Shown: positions 52,218 to 61,160 of the stretch, piece by piece
How positions within the stretch are numbered: the first letter of the stretch is position 1
Layout: every line of letters begins with the position of its first letter
NCBI GenBank assembly: GCA_015698305.1
Contig: CP048620.1
Span: 2,192,001-2,256,000 of the forward strand
Direction of reading: 5' to 3'
From: Candidatus Nitrohelix vancouverensis
GTDB lineage: Bacteria > Nitrospinota > Nitrospinia > Nitrospinales > VA-1
DNA: 64,000 nt
Position numbers and translations under genes: made by a program
The notes under the pieces: generated by a model
The model's database searches: none
Seen by the model: the letters and a program-made list of their open reading frames with translations, nothing else
What the model was told of the DNA's origin: nothing

Positions 52218-52311
52218 GTCATCGTGAGCGACTGTTAAGGAGCGTGGCGATCCAGTGGCGTTTCTCATGAGACGCTGGATTGCTTCGTCGCTTTGGCTCC
52301 TCGCAATGACG
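52218..52311. repeat. Single copy of the 93-bp fold-back repeat
   Basis: Same boundaries and order as the 49.4-49.8 kb copies: GTCATCGTGAGCGACTGTTA at one end and CTCCTCGCAATGACG at the other, with CCAGTGGCGT and CGCTGGATTGC inside. It lies 40 nt after the STAND gene stop. The rest of 52178-52521 holds a second repeat remnant (52346-52390) and leader. Confidence 0.85.
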
Positions 52312-52345
52312 GCAGGCTCTGCTTGATTTGCGTCTATCAGAACAG

Positions 52346-52390
52346 CCCCCCTCACCCAGCTATTGTCTGGCTATGCCTGCCCGAAAGGGT
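52346..52390. repeat. Second-type dispersed palindrome, copy 1
   Basis: CCCCCCTCACCCAGC, then CTGGCTATGCCTGCCCG and AAGGGTG. It matches the core of the element inserted inside the repeat at 53193-53352 (CCCCCTCACCCAGC and GAGCCTGCCCG). The ends are partly complementary. Confidence 0.6.
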
Positions 52391-52521
52391 GTTTTTTTCG
52401 TTGTATCCTTAATGGGAAAAATTATTGGCTAGGGGCGATAGTGTTTGTTGACAATTTCAAGCAATCCTGTCTATTCTCAAATTTGTTCCAGATGTCCTTA
52501 ACTATTCAATTGAGGGTTGCC

Positions 52522-52782
52522 ATGAAAAAAATGTCTTCCAGAGTCATTGTGTTTTTGATGGTGTTTTCTTTTGTTTTCGGCGGGGCTTTGCAATGGTCAG
52601 GGTTTGACCTGATGGGGCCTGTTGCCGCTGATGCCAAGAAGGACAAGGACAAAGATAAGGATGATGATAAAGATAAGGATGATGATAAAGATAAGGATGA
52701 TGATAAAGATAAAGATAAGGACAAGGACCGGGGTAAGAGTGATGGTAAGGGGAAGGGAAAGAAAAAAGGTCACCATAAATAA
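52522..52782 (+). CDS. Exported Lys/Asp-repeat protein (86 aa)
   Basis: An 86-residue protein with a signal peptide (SSRVIVFLMVFSFVFGGALQ) and a mature tail made almost only of Lys and Asp (KDKDKDDD repeats), then a Lys/Gly/His-rich end. Three exact 18-bp copies at 52654-52707 encode part of it. The tail is a polyampholyte, probably disordered, and could bind divalent metal or other charged surfaces. ATG 52522 follows GAGGG by 5 nt. No family known to me. Confidence 0.7.
   Translation: MKKMSSRVIVFLMVFSFVFGGALQWSGFDLMGPVAADAKKDKDKDKDDDKDKDDDKDKDDDKDKDKDKDRGKSDGKGKGKKKGHHK
52654..52707 (+). repeat. Three exact 18-bp tandem copies
   Basis: The unit GATAAGGATGATGATAAA occurs three times without change (52654-52671, 52672-52689, 52690-52707), encoding DKDDDK. 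Such in-frame microsatellites can expand or contract by slippage, changing the protein length by six residues. Confidence 0.9.
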
Positions 52783-52872
52783 AAATGTCGTTCTTCCTGA
52801 AAAGGATCGCGCTTCTATTCATTTCGGGTTTTAACTTGAATTTATCAGGGGCTGATTTCAAGCTGGAAAAAT

Positions 52873-53181
52873 ATGAAACAGATCGAACTGGTATTTGACA
52901 GGGACTGCCCGAATGTAGACAAGGCTCGACACAATCTGCGCGAGGCGCTTGCCTTGGCAGGTCTGTCTGAGTCCTGGAAAGAATGGGACCGCAGTGATGC
53001 GGCGACTCCGGCGGATTTAAGCAGGTTCGGTTCGCCAACGGTTTTAGTCGACGGAGTGGATATCGCAGAATCTCCTGAACAGGCTGGGAATAATTGCCGG
53101 GTTTATTCTGATGGGAATGGCAGATTTCAGGGCGCGCCTGCTGTGGAGGTTCTTGTTTCGGCTTTGAACAAGACCGAGTAA
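52873..53181 (+). CDS. Small thioredoxin-fold-like protein
   Basis: A 102-residue protein beginning KQIELVFDRDCPNVDKARHN, a glutaredoxin-like strand-Cys-Pro arrangement. FGSPTVLVDGVDIAE (~56-70) has the cis-Pro-like segment and NNCRVYSDGNG the second Cys. This resembles small alkylmercury-lyase-neighbour/thioredoxin-like proteins seen in mercury and metal operons. A single active-site Cys (CPN) would give a monothiol mechanism. Context gives no partner; a repeat lies 12 nt after its stop. Confidence 0.68.
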   Translation: MKQIELVFDRDCPNVDKARHNLREALALAGLSESWKEWDRSDAATPADLSRFGSPTVLVDGVDIAESPEQAGNNCRVYSDGNGRFQGAPAVEVLVSALNKTE

Positions 53182-53192
53182 TGTAAAAGTTC

Positions 53193-53352
53193 GTCATCGC
53201 GAGCGACTGTTAGGGAGCGCGGCGATCCAATGGCGTTTCGGGGCGACGTCGTTTTCCCCCTCACCCAGCCCTCGTCAGGCTGAGCCTGCCCGTGAGGGGA
53301 GAGGGTTCATTCTTGTCGGACGCTTCGCCGCTAATGGCTCCTCGCAATGACG
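53193..53352. repeat. Fold-back repeat interrupted by a second repeat
   Basis: It begins as the 93-bp element (GTCATCGCGAGCGACTGTTA) and ends as one (GGCTCCTCGCAATGACG). The middle is replaced by ~75 bp carrying the second element (53256-53305: CCCCCTCACCCAGCC to GTGAGGGGAGAGGG, a palindromic pair). This nested structure suggests insertion of one mobile-like element into another. Confidence 0.8.
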
Positions 53353-53384
53353 TTAGCAAAGGGAAGGATGCTATTCGTAGATTC

Positions 53385-53479
53385 GTCATCGCGAGCGACT
53401 GTTAAGGAGCGCGGCGATCCAGTGACGTTTGGCATGAGACGCTGGATTGCTTCGTCGCCAATGGCTCCTCGCAATGACG
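53385..53479. repeat. Single copy of the 93-bp fold-back repeat
   Basis: A complete copy, GTCATCGCGAGCGACTGTTA to CTCCTCGCAATGACG, 33 nt after the interrupted copy. The remaining 53480-53634 before the orphan gene shows no other feature. Confidence 0.88.
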
Positions 53480-53634
53480 TTATTTGTTAGCTAGGCTTTT
53501 ATTGTGTTTTTTTCTGTGTAAAGAGTTAGAGGGCAGGAGTGTATGGATTGTTGTTCATAATAAGGAAGGCGGGTTTAAACCCACATTAGATCGAGATGTC
53601 CTTGGTATGAAGTTGTTTAGTATCCGACGCTTCC

Positions 53635-54177
53635 ATGTCGTTTTCTAGATTCCTGCCCCTTTACAGAAAACAAGGCGTATTTTATAAATTGAAAATGAAT
53701 GATGATATTAAAATAGTAGCGATTAGCAAAGATATTAATGGCCTTTTGGTAAGATTTAATGGCGTCAAAGGTTCTATAAATTGTCCGTCGCTAGTTAAAA
53801 TGATAAGGCGTATAGTTCCACTACCTTGGATTTTTCAGGTTATTCCATATGGCGAGCACAAGCGTAGTTTAGAGGGAATTTTAACTGAATTGGAGAACCA
53901 TAGAGCTACTATCTGTAACCTAATATCTAACACTTCTGAAGAGAAAAAAGATTATCTTGATCTCTTGTTACAATATTCAAACTGTTTATCCGAATCTATT
54001 ATTTTATTTTTGAAAATCGTTACACTGCTAGACGGCGTATCCAATAATCAGGTGAATTACAAATGGAAAGATTATATAAAAGATGAAGATCGCTTTGAAG
54101 AATCTTTTGAGAGTTGTTGTTTATTAGGGGATCGTTTAACTATGTTTTACAAAAAACTTATTGCTGACATAGTTTAA
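53635..54177 (+). CDS. AT-rich orphan hypothetical protein (180 aa)
   Basis: A 180-residue soluble protein with a clearly AT-richer sequence and codon use (many ATA, TTA, AAT) than its neighbours, suggesting transfer. The central part (RRIVPLPWIFQVIPYGEHKR) and the helical C-terminal half (LLLQYSNCLSESIILFLKIV) are visible; no family recognised. ATG 53635 or the one at 53695 could be the start. It lies between repeat copies at 53385 and 54214. It is too long and regular in AT content to dismiss as chance, but it is not certain to be expressed. Confidence 0.6.
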   Translation: MSFSRFLPLYRKQGVFYKLKMNDDIKIVAISKDINGLLVRFNGVKGSINCPSLVKMIRRIVPLPWIFQVIPYGEHKRSLEGILTELENHRATICNLISNTSEEKKDYLDLLLQYSNCLSESIILFLKIVTLLDGVSNNQVNYKWKDYIKDEDRFEESFESCCLLGDRLTMFYKKLIADIV

Positions 54178-54213
54178 AATGTACCGTGATGGTATTTTGA
54201 AAATAGCGGTTCC

Positions 54214-54238
54214 AGACCGATGGCTCCTCGCAATGACG
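54214..54238. repeat. Partial fold-back repeat remnant
   Basis: Only the right end (GACCGATGGCTCCTCGCAAT) of the 93-bp element remains, 37 nt after the orphan gene and 22 nt before the kbl stop. It marks the right edge of the repeat-rich island. Confidence 0.75.
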
Positions 54239-54259
54239 AATATGGATACTTTTCCCCAA

Positions 54260-55444
54260 TCACAACACGCCAAGGTCCTTGCCGATTTTTTTGAAGGCGT
54301 CGACGGCGCGGTCGATGTCCCCTGTTTCGTGCGCGGCTGAGACTTGCACGCGAATGCGGGCTTCGTCTTTGGGAACGACGGGGTAGCTGAATCCGATCAC
54401 ATAAATGCCTTCCTCCAGCATGCGGTCCGCCATCACCGTCGCCAGCTTGGCGTCGCCAAGCATGATGGGCACGATGGGATGCTCTCCCTCTCTTATCGAA
54501 AATCCCGCTTCTTTCATTCGCGAGCGAAACCGCGCCGTGTTGTTCCGCAGTTTTTCCAGCAGATCAGGCGATTCATCGACCATGGCGATGGCCTCCAATG
54601 TTGCGGCGGCGATCACCGGTGACAGGGAGTTGGAGAACAGGTAAGGGCGGGAGCGTTGCCGCAGTAGCTCGACGATTTCCTTTTTCCCGGAGGTGAAACC
54701 GCCGGAGGCGCCGCCGAGGGCTTTGCCGAAGGTGGAGGTGATGATATCGACGCGGCCCAGTACGTCGCGGTGTTCGATGCTTCCGCGTCCATTGGCGCCG
54801 AAGAATCCGGTGGCGTGGGAGTCGTCCACCATCACATGCGCGGAGTAGCGTTGGGCGAGGTCGCAGATTTTCTTGAGCGGCGCCACGTCTCCGGTCATGC
54901 TGAACACGCCGTCGGTGGCGATGATGCTGTGTCGGTATTTTTCGGCGCGTTTGAGTTGGGTTTCCAGATGCGTCATGTCGCAGCTGTTGTAGCGAAAGCG
55001 CGTGGCTTTGCACAGGCGCACGCCGTCGATGATGCTGGCGTGATTCAGGCGGTCGCTGATGATCGCGTCTTTTTCTGTCAGAAGGGTTTCGAACAGGCCC
55101 GCGTTCGCGTCGAAGCAGGAGGAGTACAGAATCGTGTCTTCGGTTTGCAGGAATGCGGAGATTTTCGCTTCGAGTTGCTTGTGCACTTGTTGCGTGCCGC
55201 AGATGAAGCGCACCGAGGCCATGCCGTAGCCGTGTTCGTCGAGAGCGTTTTTAGCGGCCTGCAGGATGCGCGGATGGTTGGCCAGCCCGAGATAATTGTT
55301 GGCGCAGAAATTGACGACCTCTCCCTCGCGCGTGTTGATGTGCCCGGTTTGCGGCGACAGCAGGACGCGTTCGTTTTTGTAGACCCCGGCGTCGCGCAGG
55401 GCCGCCAGTTCCTCGCGTATGTGTTCGAGCAATGGATCGTTCAT
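54260..55444 (-). CDS. kbl: Glycine C-acetyltransferase (2-amino-3-ketobutyrate CoA ligase)
   Basis: A 394-residue PLP enzyme of the alpha-oxoamine synthase family. [15 protein letters not shown] at the substrate end, [20 protein letters not shown] (~205) and [13 protein letters not shown] (~237-249) with the PLP Lys are all present, and the [11 protein letters not shown] motif closes it. It cleaves 2-amino-3-ketobutyrate to glycine and acetyl-CoA. The gene lies 19 nt after the tdh stop on the same strand, so the pair forms the threonine-to-glycine route. Full length. Confidence 0.94.
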   Translation of the reverse strand: MNDPLLEHIREELAALRDAGVYKNERVLLSPQTGHINTREGEVVNFCANNYLGLANHPRILQAAKNALDEHGYGMASVRFICGTQQVHKQLEAKISAFLQTEDTILYSSCFDANAGLFETLLTEKDAIISDRLNHASIIDGVRLCKATRFRYNSCDMTHLETQLKRAEKYRHSIIATDGVFSMTGDVAPLKKICDLAQRYSAHVMVDDSHATGFFGANGRGSIEHRDVLGRVDIITSTFGKALGGASGGFTSGKKEIVELLRQRSRPYLFSNSLSPVIAAATLEAIAMVDESPDLLEKLRNNTARFRSRMKEAGFSIREGEHPIVPIMLGDAKLATVMADRMLEEGIYVIGFSYPVVPKDEARIRVQVSAAHETGDIDRAVDAFKKIGKDLGVL

Positions 55445-55463
55445 GAAAGCTCCTTGTTTCCGC

Positions 55464-56645
55464 TCAGCTGTATTTCAAAATAATTTTGGGATGCTTTTTG
55501 ATCGTCGCCTCCAGCTCATCGGCGTCGGTTTCGTGAAAGGGCAGGATCACGTCGCGTCCTTCATTGAGTATGTGACGGTAGATTTTGTCCTGTAATTGAT
55601 GTTCTTTGGAAGCCAGCAGATTGCTCATGATGTACCAGGTCTGGAATACCTTGCGCCCGACGATGCTGTGCAGGGTGATGCCGTTCATGATGATGTTCTG
55701 AAAATTGGGGATGACAAAATCTCCCGCAGACAAGCCAAACAGAATGACGTCGCCTCCAGCGCGCGTGGATTCGATGGCGTTGTTCAGGGCCTGATTGCTT
55801 CCCGACATTTCGAAGGCAACGTCGACGCCGTCGCCGAGACATATTTTTTTGATGGATTCCGCGATCTCCGCGTCGGCTGAGTATTTGTTCTCCGGCGTCA
55901 CGGAATTATCGACATGGAACAAGGCGTCGACGCCGAGCCGATCAGCCAGCGCCAGGTTGTTTTTATTCACGTCCACGCCGATCAGCGTGGTCGCGCCCAT
56001 CGCCCGCGCCACGAGCAGGGCGAAGAGACCGATGGTGCCGCAACCGAAGATGGCGACGGTTTTGCCGCGCAGGTCCACCCGGCTACAGGCGTGCACCGCG
56101 TTGCCCAGCGGTTCCTGAATCGCCGCGACCTCCGGGCGAATCTTGTTCAGGTCCGTCGGCCACAGTTCTTTGGCGGGCAGTTTGATTTGTTCGGCGAAAC
56201 AACCGTCCATTGAGATGCCGATGATTTTGTGATTGGTGCAGACATGGGCGTCGCCGATTTTGCATTGGTGGCAGATACCGCAAAAGATATGCGATTCGGT
56301 GGAGACGATGTCTCCGGCTTTGTAGCCGTAGCGCTGGCTGGCGAAGGAACCGACCTCCTGGATTTCGCCCAGCAGTTCGTGTCCGCAGATGCGATAGTCG
56401 GCAGTCGGGTCGCCCGCCGCTTTTTCGGCGTCGAGCGAATCGAAGATCATTTCCTTGAAGGCGTGACGAAACCAGATGCCTTTGTCGGAGCCGCAAAACC
56501 CGGTGTAGAGAGGACGAATGAGAACCCGTCCATCGTCGAGCGCGTCTTTCGATTCGTTCAGTTCGGGCGCGGAAACGTCCCGAAACCGCATCCCCCGTGT
56601 CGCTTCCCATTCCTTGCGTTGAATATCGATCACTAATGCGCGCAT
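55464..56645 (-). CDS. tdh: Zinc-dependent L-threonine 3-dehydrogenase-like enzyme
   Basis: A 393-residue medium-chain zinc dehydrogenase. Catalytic-zinc ligands are seen in GFCGSDKG (~50) and GHELLGE (~90). The structural zinc site is a four-Cys block [16 protein letters not shown] (~119-134). The NAD site is [17 protein letters not shown] (~198-214). Placement before kbl supports threonine 3-dehydrogenase, but it is longer than the E. coli enzyme (~340) and other polyol dehydrogenases share the motifs, so the exact substrate is inferred. It is upstream in the two-gene operon. Confidence 0.82.
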   Translation of the reverse strand: MRALVIDIQRKEWEATRGMRFRDVSAPELNESKDALDDGRVLIRPLYTGFCGSDKGIWFRHAFKEMIFDSLDAEKAAGDPTADYRICGHELLGEIQEVGSFASQRYGYKAGDIVSTESHIFCGICHQCKIGDAHVCTNHKIIGISMDGCFAEQIKLPAKELWPTDLNKIRPEVAAIQEPLGNAVHACSRVDLRGKTVAIFGCGTIGLFALLVARAMGATTLIGVDVNKNNLALADRLGVDALFHVDNSVTPENKYSADAEIAESIKKICLGDGVDVAFEMSGSNQALNNAIESTRAGGDVILFGLSAGDFVIPNFQNIIMNGITLHSIVGRKVFQTWYIMSNLLASKEHQLQDKIYRHILNEGRDVILPFHETDADELEATIKKHPKIILKYS

Positions 56646-56813
56646 GAACTCTGGCTCCTGGCAGATAGTTTCTATCTATTATAGCGCGTGTCGTATTGAA
56701 TTTCTTTAAATTGCTCGACGGCGTTGTTGAAAAATTTTTAGCGGCGGGGGATTGATAGTAAGATGCTCTTGATACGAAATTTCCCTTTTGGGGTTCTATA
56801 TGGGGGCTTTGCT

Positions 56814-57590
56814 ATGATGGTTGTATCTAAAATTTCCGGCGTTCTGCTTTTGATAATTCTGGCGCTGTTCTCCGCCTGCGCGGGGCCGGTTGACGAGAAG
56901 CGTTCTCAGGTCAGCTTGAGCTTGTCTGCCTTGTCCGGTTTCAGCGCGAAGGAAATGGGAAGCCGCTATTTTGATCGGGCGATGAGTTATCAGGATTCGC
57001 GCTTTGAGGCGATTTCCCTGACCGAAATTGCTTCCGCTGAATCCTTCGAGGGAGCGGATGCGTTGTTGCTGGATTGTCGCGACGATTACGAAGGGGTCGT
57101 TTCCCTTGCGGATATCAGGGATTTTGATCTGCATATGGCGACGAAGATCATGCTCAAACCGGGAATCGCGGCGCCGGACTGGTTGCAGGCGGGTCTGATC
57201 CTTGTGCCGGATCATATCAAGGCGCCGTTTCAGGAGCGTTTTGTCACGGCGAATGTCCGCACGATTCGCTCGATCAATCTGGATGAATACTATCGACCTC
57301 TGCATGAGGCGGTTCGCAAGAAACCGGAATATTTGAAAGCCTTGCAGACCTATAAAGATAATTGCCTGTTTTGTCATTCACTGGGATCGGTGGGCGGTAA
57401 AAAAGGCGGCGGCTTGCTGGAAAAGTTCCGATTTGAGAAGGAAGAGGGGCGCAGGGCCTTTGCGGTCGCCTTCATCCAGTTTCATAATCAGGGAAATATG
57501 GACAAACAGAATATGGAGCAGTTCGTGTCTCCCCACATGCTCAGCGATCTTGCCGGTTTTCTTTATTATATGGAGGGTCTTTCTCATTGA
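56814..57590 (+). CDS. Cytochrome c-type lipoprotein
   Basis: A 258-residue protein. A lipoprotein signal (SGVLLLIILALFSAC, lipobox FSAC, ~18-21) anchors it to a membrane. A ~170-residue domain lacking recognised motifs (DALLLDCRDDYEGVVSLADI, IMLKPGIAAPDWL) is followed by a single heme site CLFCH (CxxCH, ~184-188) and a C-terminal FVSPHMLSDLAGFLYYM, where Met may be the axial ligand. It is probably an electron carrier or metabolite-binding cytochrome. ATG 56814 follows GGGGG by 7 nt; the frame also opens further up, without a good signal. Confidence 0.78.
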   Translation: MMVVSKISGVLLLIILALFSACAGPVDEKRSQVSLSLSALSGFSAKEMGSRYFDRAMSYQDSRFEAISLTEIASAESFEGADALLLDCRDDYEGVVSLADIRDFDLHMATKIMLKPGIAAPDWLQAGLILVPDHIKAPFQERFVTANVRTIRSINLDEYYRPLHEAVRKKPEYLKALQTYKDNCLFCHSLGSVGGKKGGGLLEKFRFEKEEGRRAFAVAFIQFHNQGNMDKQNMEQFVSPHMLSDLAGFLYYMEGLSH

Positions 57591-57702
57591 CAGGAAGCGC
57601 CTGCCCGGCTTATCTTAATGGGATTTCCCTTAGGTATTTGTTCGCAACGGAAAAATAGTAACTATTTCGATTCATTTTATAATTTTTGTAAAGGATCATC
57701 CC

Positions 57703-58092
57703 TTGTTATTGACAGCGCTATTTGCTTTTGGGACCGCCCTGGAATTGGGCGGCCTGATATTACTGAATAATTATATGGATACGGTTTCCATCCTCAATGA
57801 GATCATGCTGACCTTTTTGATCGGTATTGTGCTGGGCCGTAGTTATGGTAAAGAGTATTTTGAAAAAATGCAGTGGCACCTGAAATCGAAAACCCTTCCG
57901 GCGGACGATGTGCTCAACGGCGCGATCATGGCGATTGCCAGCACCTTGCTGATCACGCCGGGAATCATAACGGACATGATCGGATTTTTGATTGCGATTC
58001 CGCTGACCCGGAGTATCTTTAAAGAGATCGCTCTGAATTTTTTCAGGAAGAAAACCAACCGCGGCGAACTGTATTATTTCTTTAAAGATTGA
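57703..58092 (+). CDS. fxsA: FxsA-family membrane protein
   Basis: A 129-residue protein with three or four hydrophobic segments and the FxsA signature: a G-A-I-M-A-I-A-S-T-L-L-I-T-P-G-I-I-T-D run (~72-90), then G-x-L-I-A-I-P-L-T-R. E. coli FxsA relieves phage F exclusion when overproduced; its normal role is unknown. The start is TTG 57703 with AAGGA 7 nt upstream. Confidence 0.82.
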   Translation: MLLTALFAFGTALELGGLILLNNYMDTVSILNEIMLTFLIGIVLGRSYGKEYFEKMQWHLKSKTLPADDVLNGAIMAIASTLLITPGIITDMIGFLIAIPLTRSIFKEIALNFFRKKTNRGELYYFFKD

Positions 58093-58126
58093 TAGCAAGC
58101 TCCCGCCAATCACCCTGTCTTGAAGC

Positions 58127-58837
58127 ATGCTGTTTTCTGCGCCTCCCAGGAATTTGCGTCCGGAATTGCTCGATCTGGACGAAGCCCCTTTTGAAGAAGT
58201 CCGCAAAAGCCTGAAAGACGTGAGACGCGTCAACCGCTACCTGAGCGGTTATCGCGTGCTTCTGCATTACGCCGAAGAGTTGTTCCGAAGTCATAACGAA
58301 AAACGACCGCTGACGATTCTGGATCTGGCGACCGGCTCCGCAGACCAACCCCTTGCCTTGCTTCAACATGCTAAAAAAATGAAGGTCGAAGTTCGCATCA
58401 CGGCGGTGGACATCAATCGCAAGATGCTGGACTACGCCAGAGAAGAAACCGGCAAGCACAAGGAAATCGATCTCGTGCAAGGCGATATTTTATCTCTCCC
58501 CTTTGCCGACAGCAGTTTCGATCTGGTCGTCAACTCCCTGTCCCTGCACCATTTCTCCAGCGAGCACGCGGTCGCGATTTTGAAGTCGGCGATGCGTGTT
58601 GCGCGGCGTCGGGTTGTGATCAACGATTTGAATCGAAGCCGCATCGCTTTCGGGGCGATCTGGATTTTAACGCGACTGCTCACGACCAATCGCCTGACCC
58701 GTTACGACGCCCCGGTCTCTGTGATGAACGCCTTCACGCCTTCTGAAATGACGGCTCTGGCTCAGGATGCGGGCTACGCGAATTTCAAGGTGCATCGTCA
58801 TTTCCCATACCGCATCGCGCTGGTCGGCGAAAAATAA
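58127..58837 (+). CDS. Class I SAM-dependent methyltransferase
   Basis: A 236-residue methyltransferase. Motif I is TILDLATGSADQPLALLQ (~63-80), the acidic loop is AVDINRKMLDYAREE (~95-109), and FADSSFDLVVNSLSLHHFSS (~130) is the usual post-motif II. The C-terminal part resembles UbiE/Coq5-like or small-molecule methyltransferases. Together with the FAD oxidoreductase 95 nt downstream it may modify a quinone, pigment or polyketide; the substrate is unknown. ATG start, weak ribosome site. Confidence 0.82.
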   Translation: MLFSAPPRNLRPELLDLDEAPFEEVRKSLKDVRRVNRYLSGYRVLLHYAEELFRSHNEKRPLTILDLATGSADQPLALLQHAKKMKVEVRITAVDINRKMLDYAREETGKHKEIDLVQGDILSLPFADSSFDLVVNSLSLHHFSSEHAVAILKSAMRVARRRVVINDLNRSRIAFGAIWILTRLLTTNRLTRYDAPVSVMNAFTPSEMTALAQDAGYANFKVHRHFPYRIALVGEK

Positions 58838-58932
58838 ATTTTTTCATAGTCAGAAACGGGAATCGGCGTTCTCTCAATTCAAGCAGTGGCAATCGATCTC
58901 TGGCAGAACTTATTTCACTCTTCGAGTCGCGC

Positions 58933-60216
58933 ATGAAAACATACGACCTGATCGTTATTGGAGGCGGCCCGGCGGGCTCGGCTTCGGCTATTTTTCTGGC
59001 GCAACGCGGTTATCGCGTCGCTTTGCTGGACCGCGCAAATTTTCCGCGAGATAAAGTATGCGGCGAATTCATCAGTCCGGGCGCCGATGCGATTCTGGAC
59101 AGCCTGGGCGTGTTGGACCGGGTGAACGCCGCCTGTAGCATGCGCTTGAAGGGAATCGCCGTTTCCTCATACGAGACGGAAGGCTTCAGCGCCGAGTACC
59201 CGGATTGTCCAAAGACCGGGCGGGTGATGACGAGCCTTTCACTCGACCGCATGACCTTCGATCCGATTTTATGGGAAGCCGCGGGCGAAGCGGGAGCGGA
59301 GCGATTCCCAGGGTTTCAAGCGACGGATCTGATTTTAGAATCCGGTCGCGTGGTCGGCGTTAAGGGATGGGACGCGGAGAAGACCGTGTTTGAGCTTCGC
59401 GCCAGGGCGGTGGTCGATGCGGGCGGCAGAAACGCGATTTCATTGCGACGGCTGGGTTTGAAACGGGAACACTCCGGAGAGGGCAAGGTGGCTCTGGCCG
59501 CGCACTGGGACGGCGTTTACCCCCCGGAGCCGCTGTGCTATATGCATGTGAGCCGACCCGGTTACACGGGCCTCGCCTGCGTCGGCCCCGGACGAGCGAA
59601 TATTGTTCTGGTGGTCGATCAGAAGCGATTGAGGGGCGAGTCGGTCCACGAATTTTATGTGCGCACGGTTTTGGGAAATCCCCTGCGCGCAGGCTTGCTG
59701 GCTCAGGCGCAACCGTCGGAAGAGGCGCGAACGATTGAGTCGCTGGCGTTTTCCGTACAGCCGCCGAAATGCGGCGGATTGTTTCTGGTCGGCGATGCGT
59801 CGGGATTCATCGACCCTTTCACAGGCGAAGGCATCTACCTGTCTCTGCGGAGCGCGCAACTTGCCTGCGAGACGATCGCGGATTGCCTGGATGCAAATGA
59901 TTTTTCAATCACCCGGACTGCGGCGTATGAAGATCGGAGAAGGGCGGAGTTTGGAAGGAAATTTTTCTTAAGCCGGGCCTTGCAGTTTCTGTTGTATCGT
60001 CCCGTGTTATGCAAGGCGGTGACGCGGATATTTGCGCGCAATGCCGATCTGGCTTCGCGAGTGGTGGGGGTGATCGGCGATTATATCGAACCGGCGAGCG
60101 TTGTTGCGCCCCGGTTTTTGCTGGAGTTGGTCTGTCGCATGGCTCAATTCCCGGCGCAGGATCGCGCCGGGTTGGATTTTGTGAACCGTTTGCCTGAAAA
60201 ATTCAGAGCGGGATAA
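58933..60216 (+). CDS. FAD-dependent oxidoreductase, geranylgeranyl-reductase family
   Basis: A 427-residue flavoprotein. The dinucleotide site VIGGGPAGSASAIFLAQRGY (~8-27) is followed by the family hallmark FPRDKVCGEFISPGA (~37-51), and GDASGFIDPFTGEGIYLSLR (~283-302) binds the FAD ribityl chain. Members reduce isoprenoid double bonds or hydroxylate aromatic rings. The pairing with the methyltransferase suggests a small biosynthetic or modification step. Full length; no clear membrane anchor. Confidence 0.85.
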   Translation: MKTYDLIVIGGGPAGSASAIFLAQRGYRVALLDRANFPRDKVCGEFISPGADAILDSLGVLDRVNAACSMRLKGIAVSSYETEGFSAEYPDCPKTGRVMTSLSLDRMTFDPILWEAAGEAGAERFPGFQATDLILESGRVVGVKGWDAEKTVFELRARAVVDAGGRNAISLRRLGLKREHSGEGKVALAAHWDGVYPPEPLCYMHVSRPGYTGLACVGPGRANIVLVVDQKRLRGESVHEFYVRTVLGNPLRAGLLAQAQPSEEARTIESLAFSVQPPKCGGLFLVGDASGFIDPFTGEGIYLSLRSAQLACETIADCLDANDFSITRTAAYEDRRRAEFGRKFFLSRALQFLLYRPVLCKAVTRIFARNADLASRVVGVIGDYIEPASVVAPRFLLELVCRMAQFPAQDRAGLDFVNRLPEKFRAG

Positions 60217-60229
60217 AGAAGAATTCCTC

Positions 60230-60457
60230 TTATTGAATATTGGGTTCGTGCTCGACGAGCAGTTTTTCCATTTGGTCCTTCATGATGAGCTTTTCTTTTT
60301 GATGCTGTTTCTTTTCCACTTCCTGTTCGGGCGTCAGGTATTTTAATTTGTTGAGCGCTTCGACTTTTTGTTTGAGACCGTTGTGTTTTTCGTGGATTCT
60401 TTTGAATTCGGGGCTGGCGTTAATCATTTTTTCTAGCAGGTTAGCTTCAATTTCCAT
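60230..60457 (-). CDS. DUF465/YdcH-like coiled-coil protein
   Basis: A 75-residue charged helical protein (EIEANLLEKMINASPEFKRI, LKQKVEALNKLKYLTPEQEV, KEKLIMKDQM), matching the short YdcH/SlyX-like DUF465 type. ATG 60457 has GGAGG 9 nt upstream; a longer frame to 60520 would overlap tsaB further. The start overlaps the 3' end of tsaB by 11 nt, so it is probably translated with it. Function unknown. Confidence 0.78.
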   Translation of the reverse strand: MEIEANLLEKMINASPEFKRIHEKHNGLKQKVEALNKLKYLTPEQEVEKKQHQKEKLIMKDQMEKLLVEHEPNIQ

Positions 60458-61160
60458 TGGATCGACCCTCCTTTTTGGTGATGTCGGGTTGCTTGAACTC
60501 GGCTTCCGCCTTTCTAGCATATTGAATTGTCAGTTGATTGATTTCGGTTTGCGAGTTGCTCAGAAACGCCGACCGACCCAACAACGCGGCAGATGACGCG
60601 ATGGTTTGCATCGGTTTGGGCGCATCGAGAAACCGCTCCCCAAGTTGTTCTCTAAAAAACGATTCGTAAGTTTCCAGACCGCTCCCTACAAAAATCGTTG
60701 GTTTGATGATTTCATCGCACAGCGCTTCGGGGTTCATTGCACGGTCCCCGGACAAACGCTCAAGCGTTTCCCCCTCATACTGAAACAAGGCGGCGTAGAC
60801 CTGCTTTTTTCTGGCGTCGAGAAAGGCGCAGATTGGTCCTTCGACACGCGGTATCGAACGCGCCACAGCTTCCAGAGTGCTGGCTCCAAACAGAGGCTTT
60901 TGAACCACCATGACAAGGCCTTTGGCCAGACTCACGCCAACGCGCAGTCCGGTGAAGGAACCCGGGCCGGAGGTGACGCAAAATCCGTCGATTTCGTTCA
61001 ATTGACAGTCGGCGTGTTTTAAAACCTGATCGACCATCTCCAAAGCCTTGTCGGAATGGGTCCGTGTGCGATCATTAGTGGTTTCGTAGAGGATACAACT
61101 ATCCTGAATGAGCGAAACGCTAGCTGTTGTCGTGGAAGAATCGATACCCAAGATCTTCAT
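60447..61160 (-). CDS. tsaB: tRNA threonylcarbamoyladenosine biosynthesis protein TsaB
   Basis: A 237-residue protein of the ASKHA fold: IDSSTTTASVSLIQ (~5-18), THSDKALEMVDQVL, GFCVTSGPGSFTGLRVGVS (~57-75) and the DARKKQVYAALF motif. With TsaD and TsaE it installs t6A on ANN-reading tRNAs. Full length; the 3' end overlaps the DUF465 gene. Confidence 0.93.
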   Translation of the reverse strand: MKILGIDSSTTTASVSLIQDSCILYETTNDRTRTHSDKALEMVDQVLKHADCQLNEIDGFCVTSGPGSFTGLRVGVSLAKGLVMVVQKPLFGASTLEAVARSIPRVEGPICAFLDARKKQVYAALFQYEGETLERLSGDRAMNPEALCDEIIKPTIFVGSGLETYESFFREQLGERFLDAPKPMQTIASSAALLGRSAFLSNSQTEINQLTIQYARKAEAEFKQPDITKKEGRSNGN

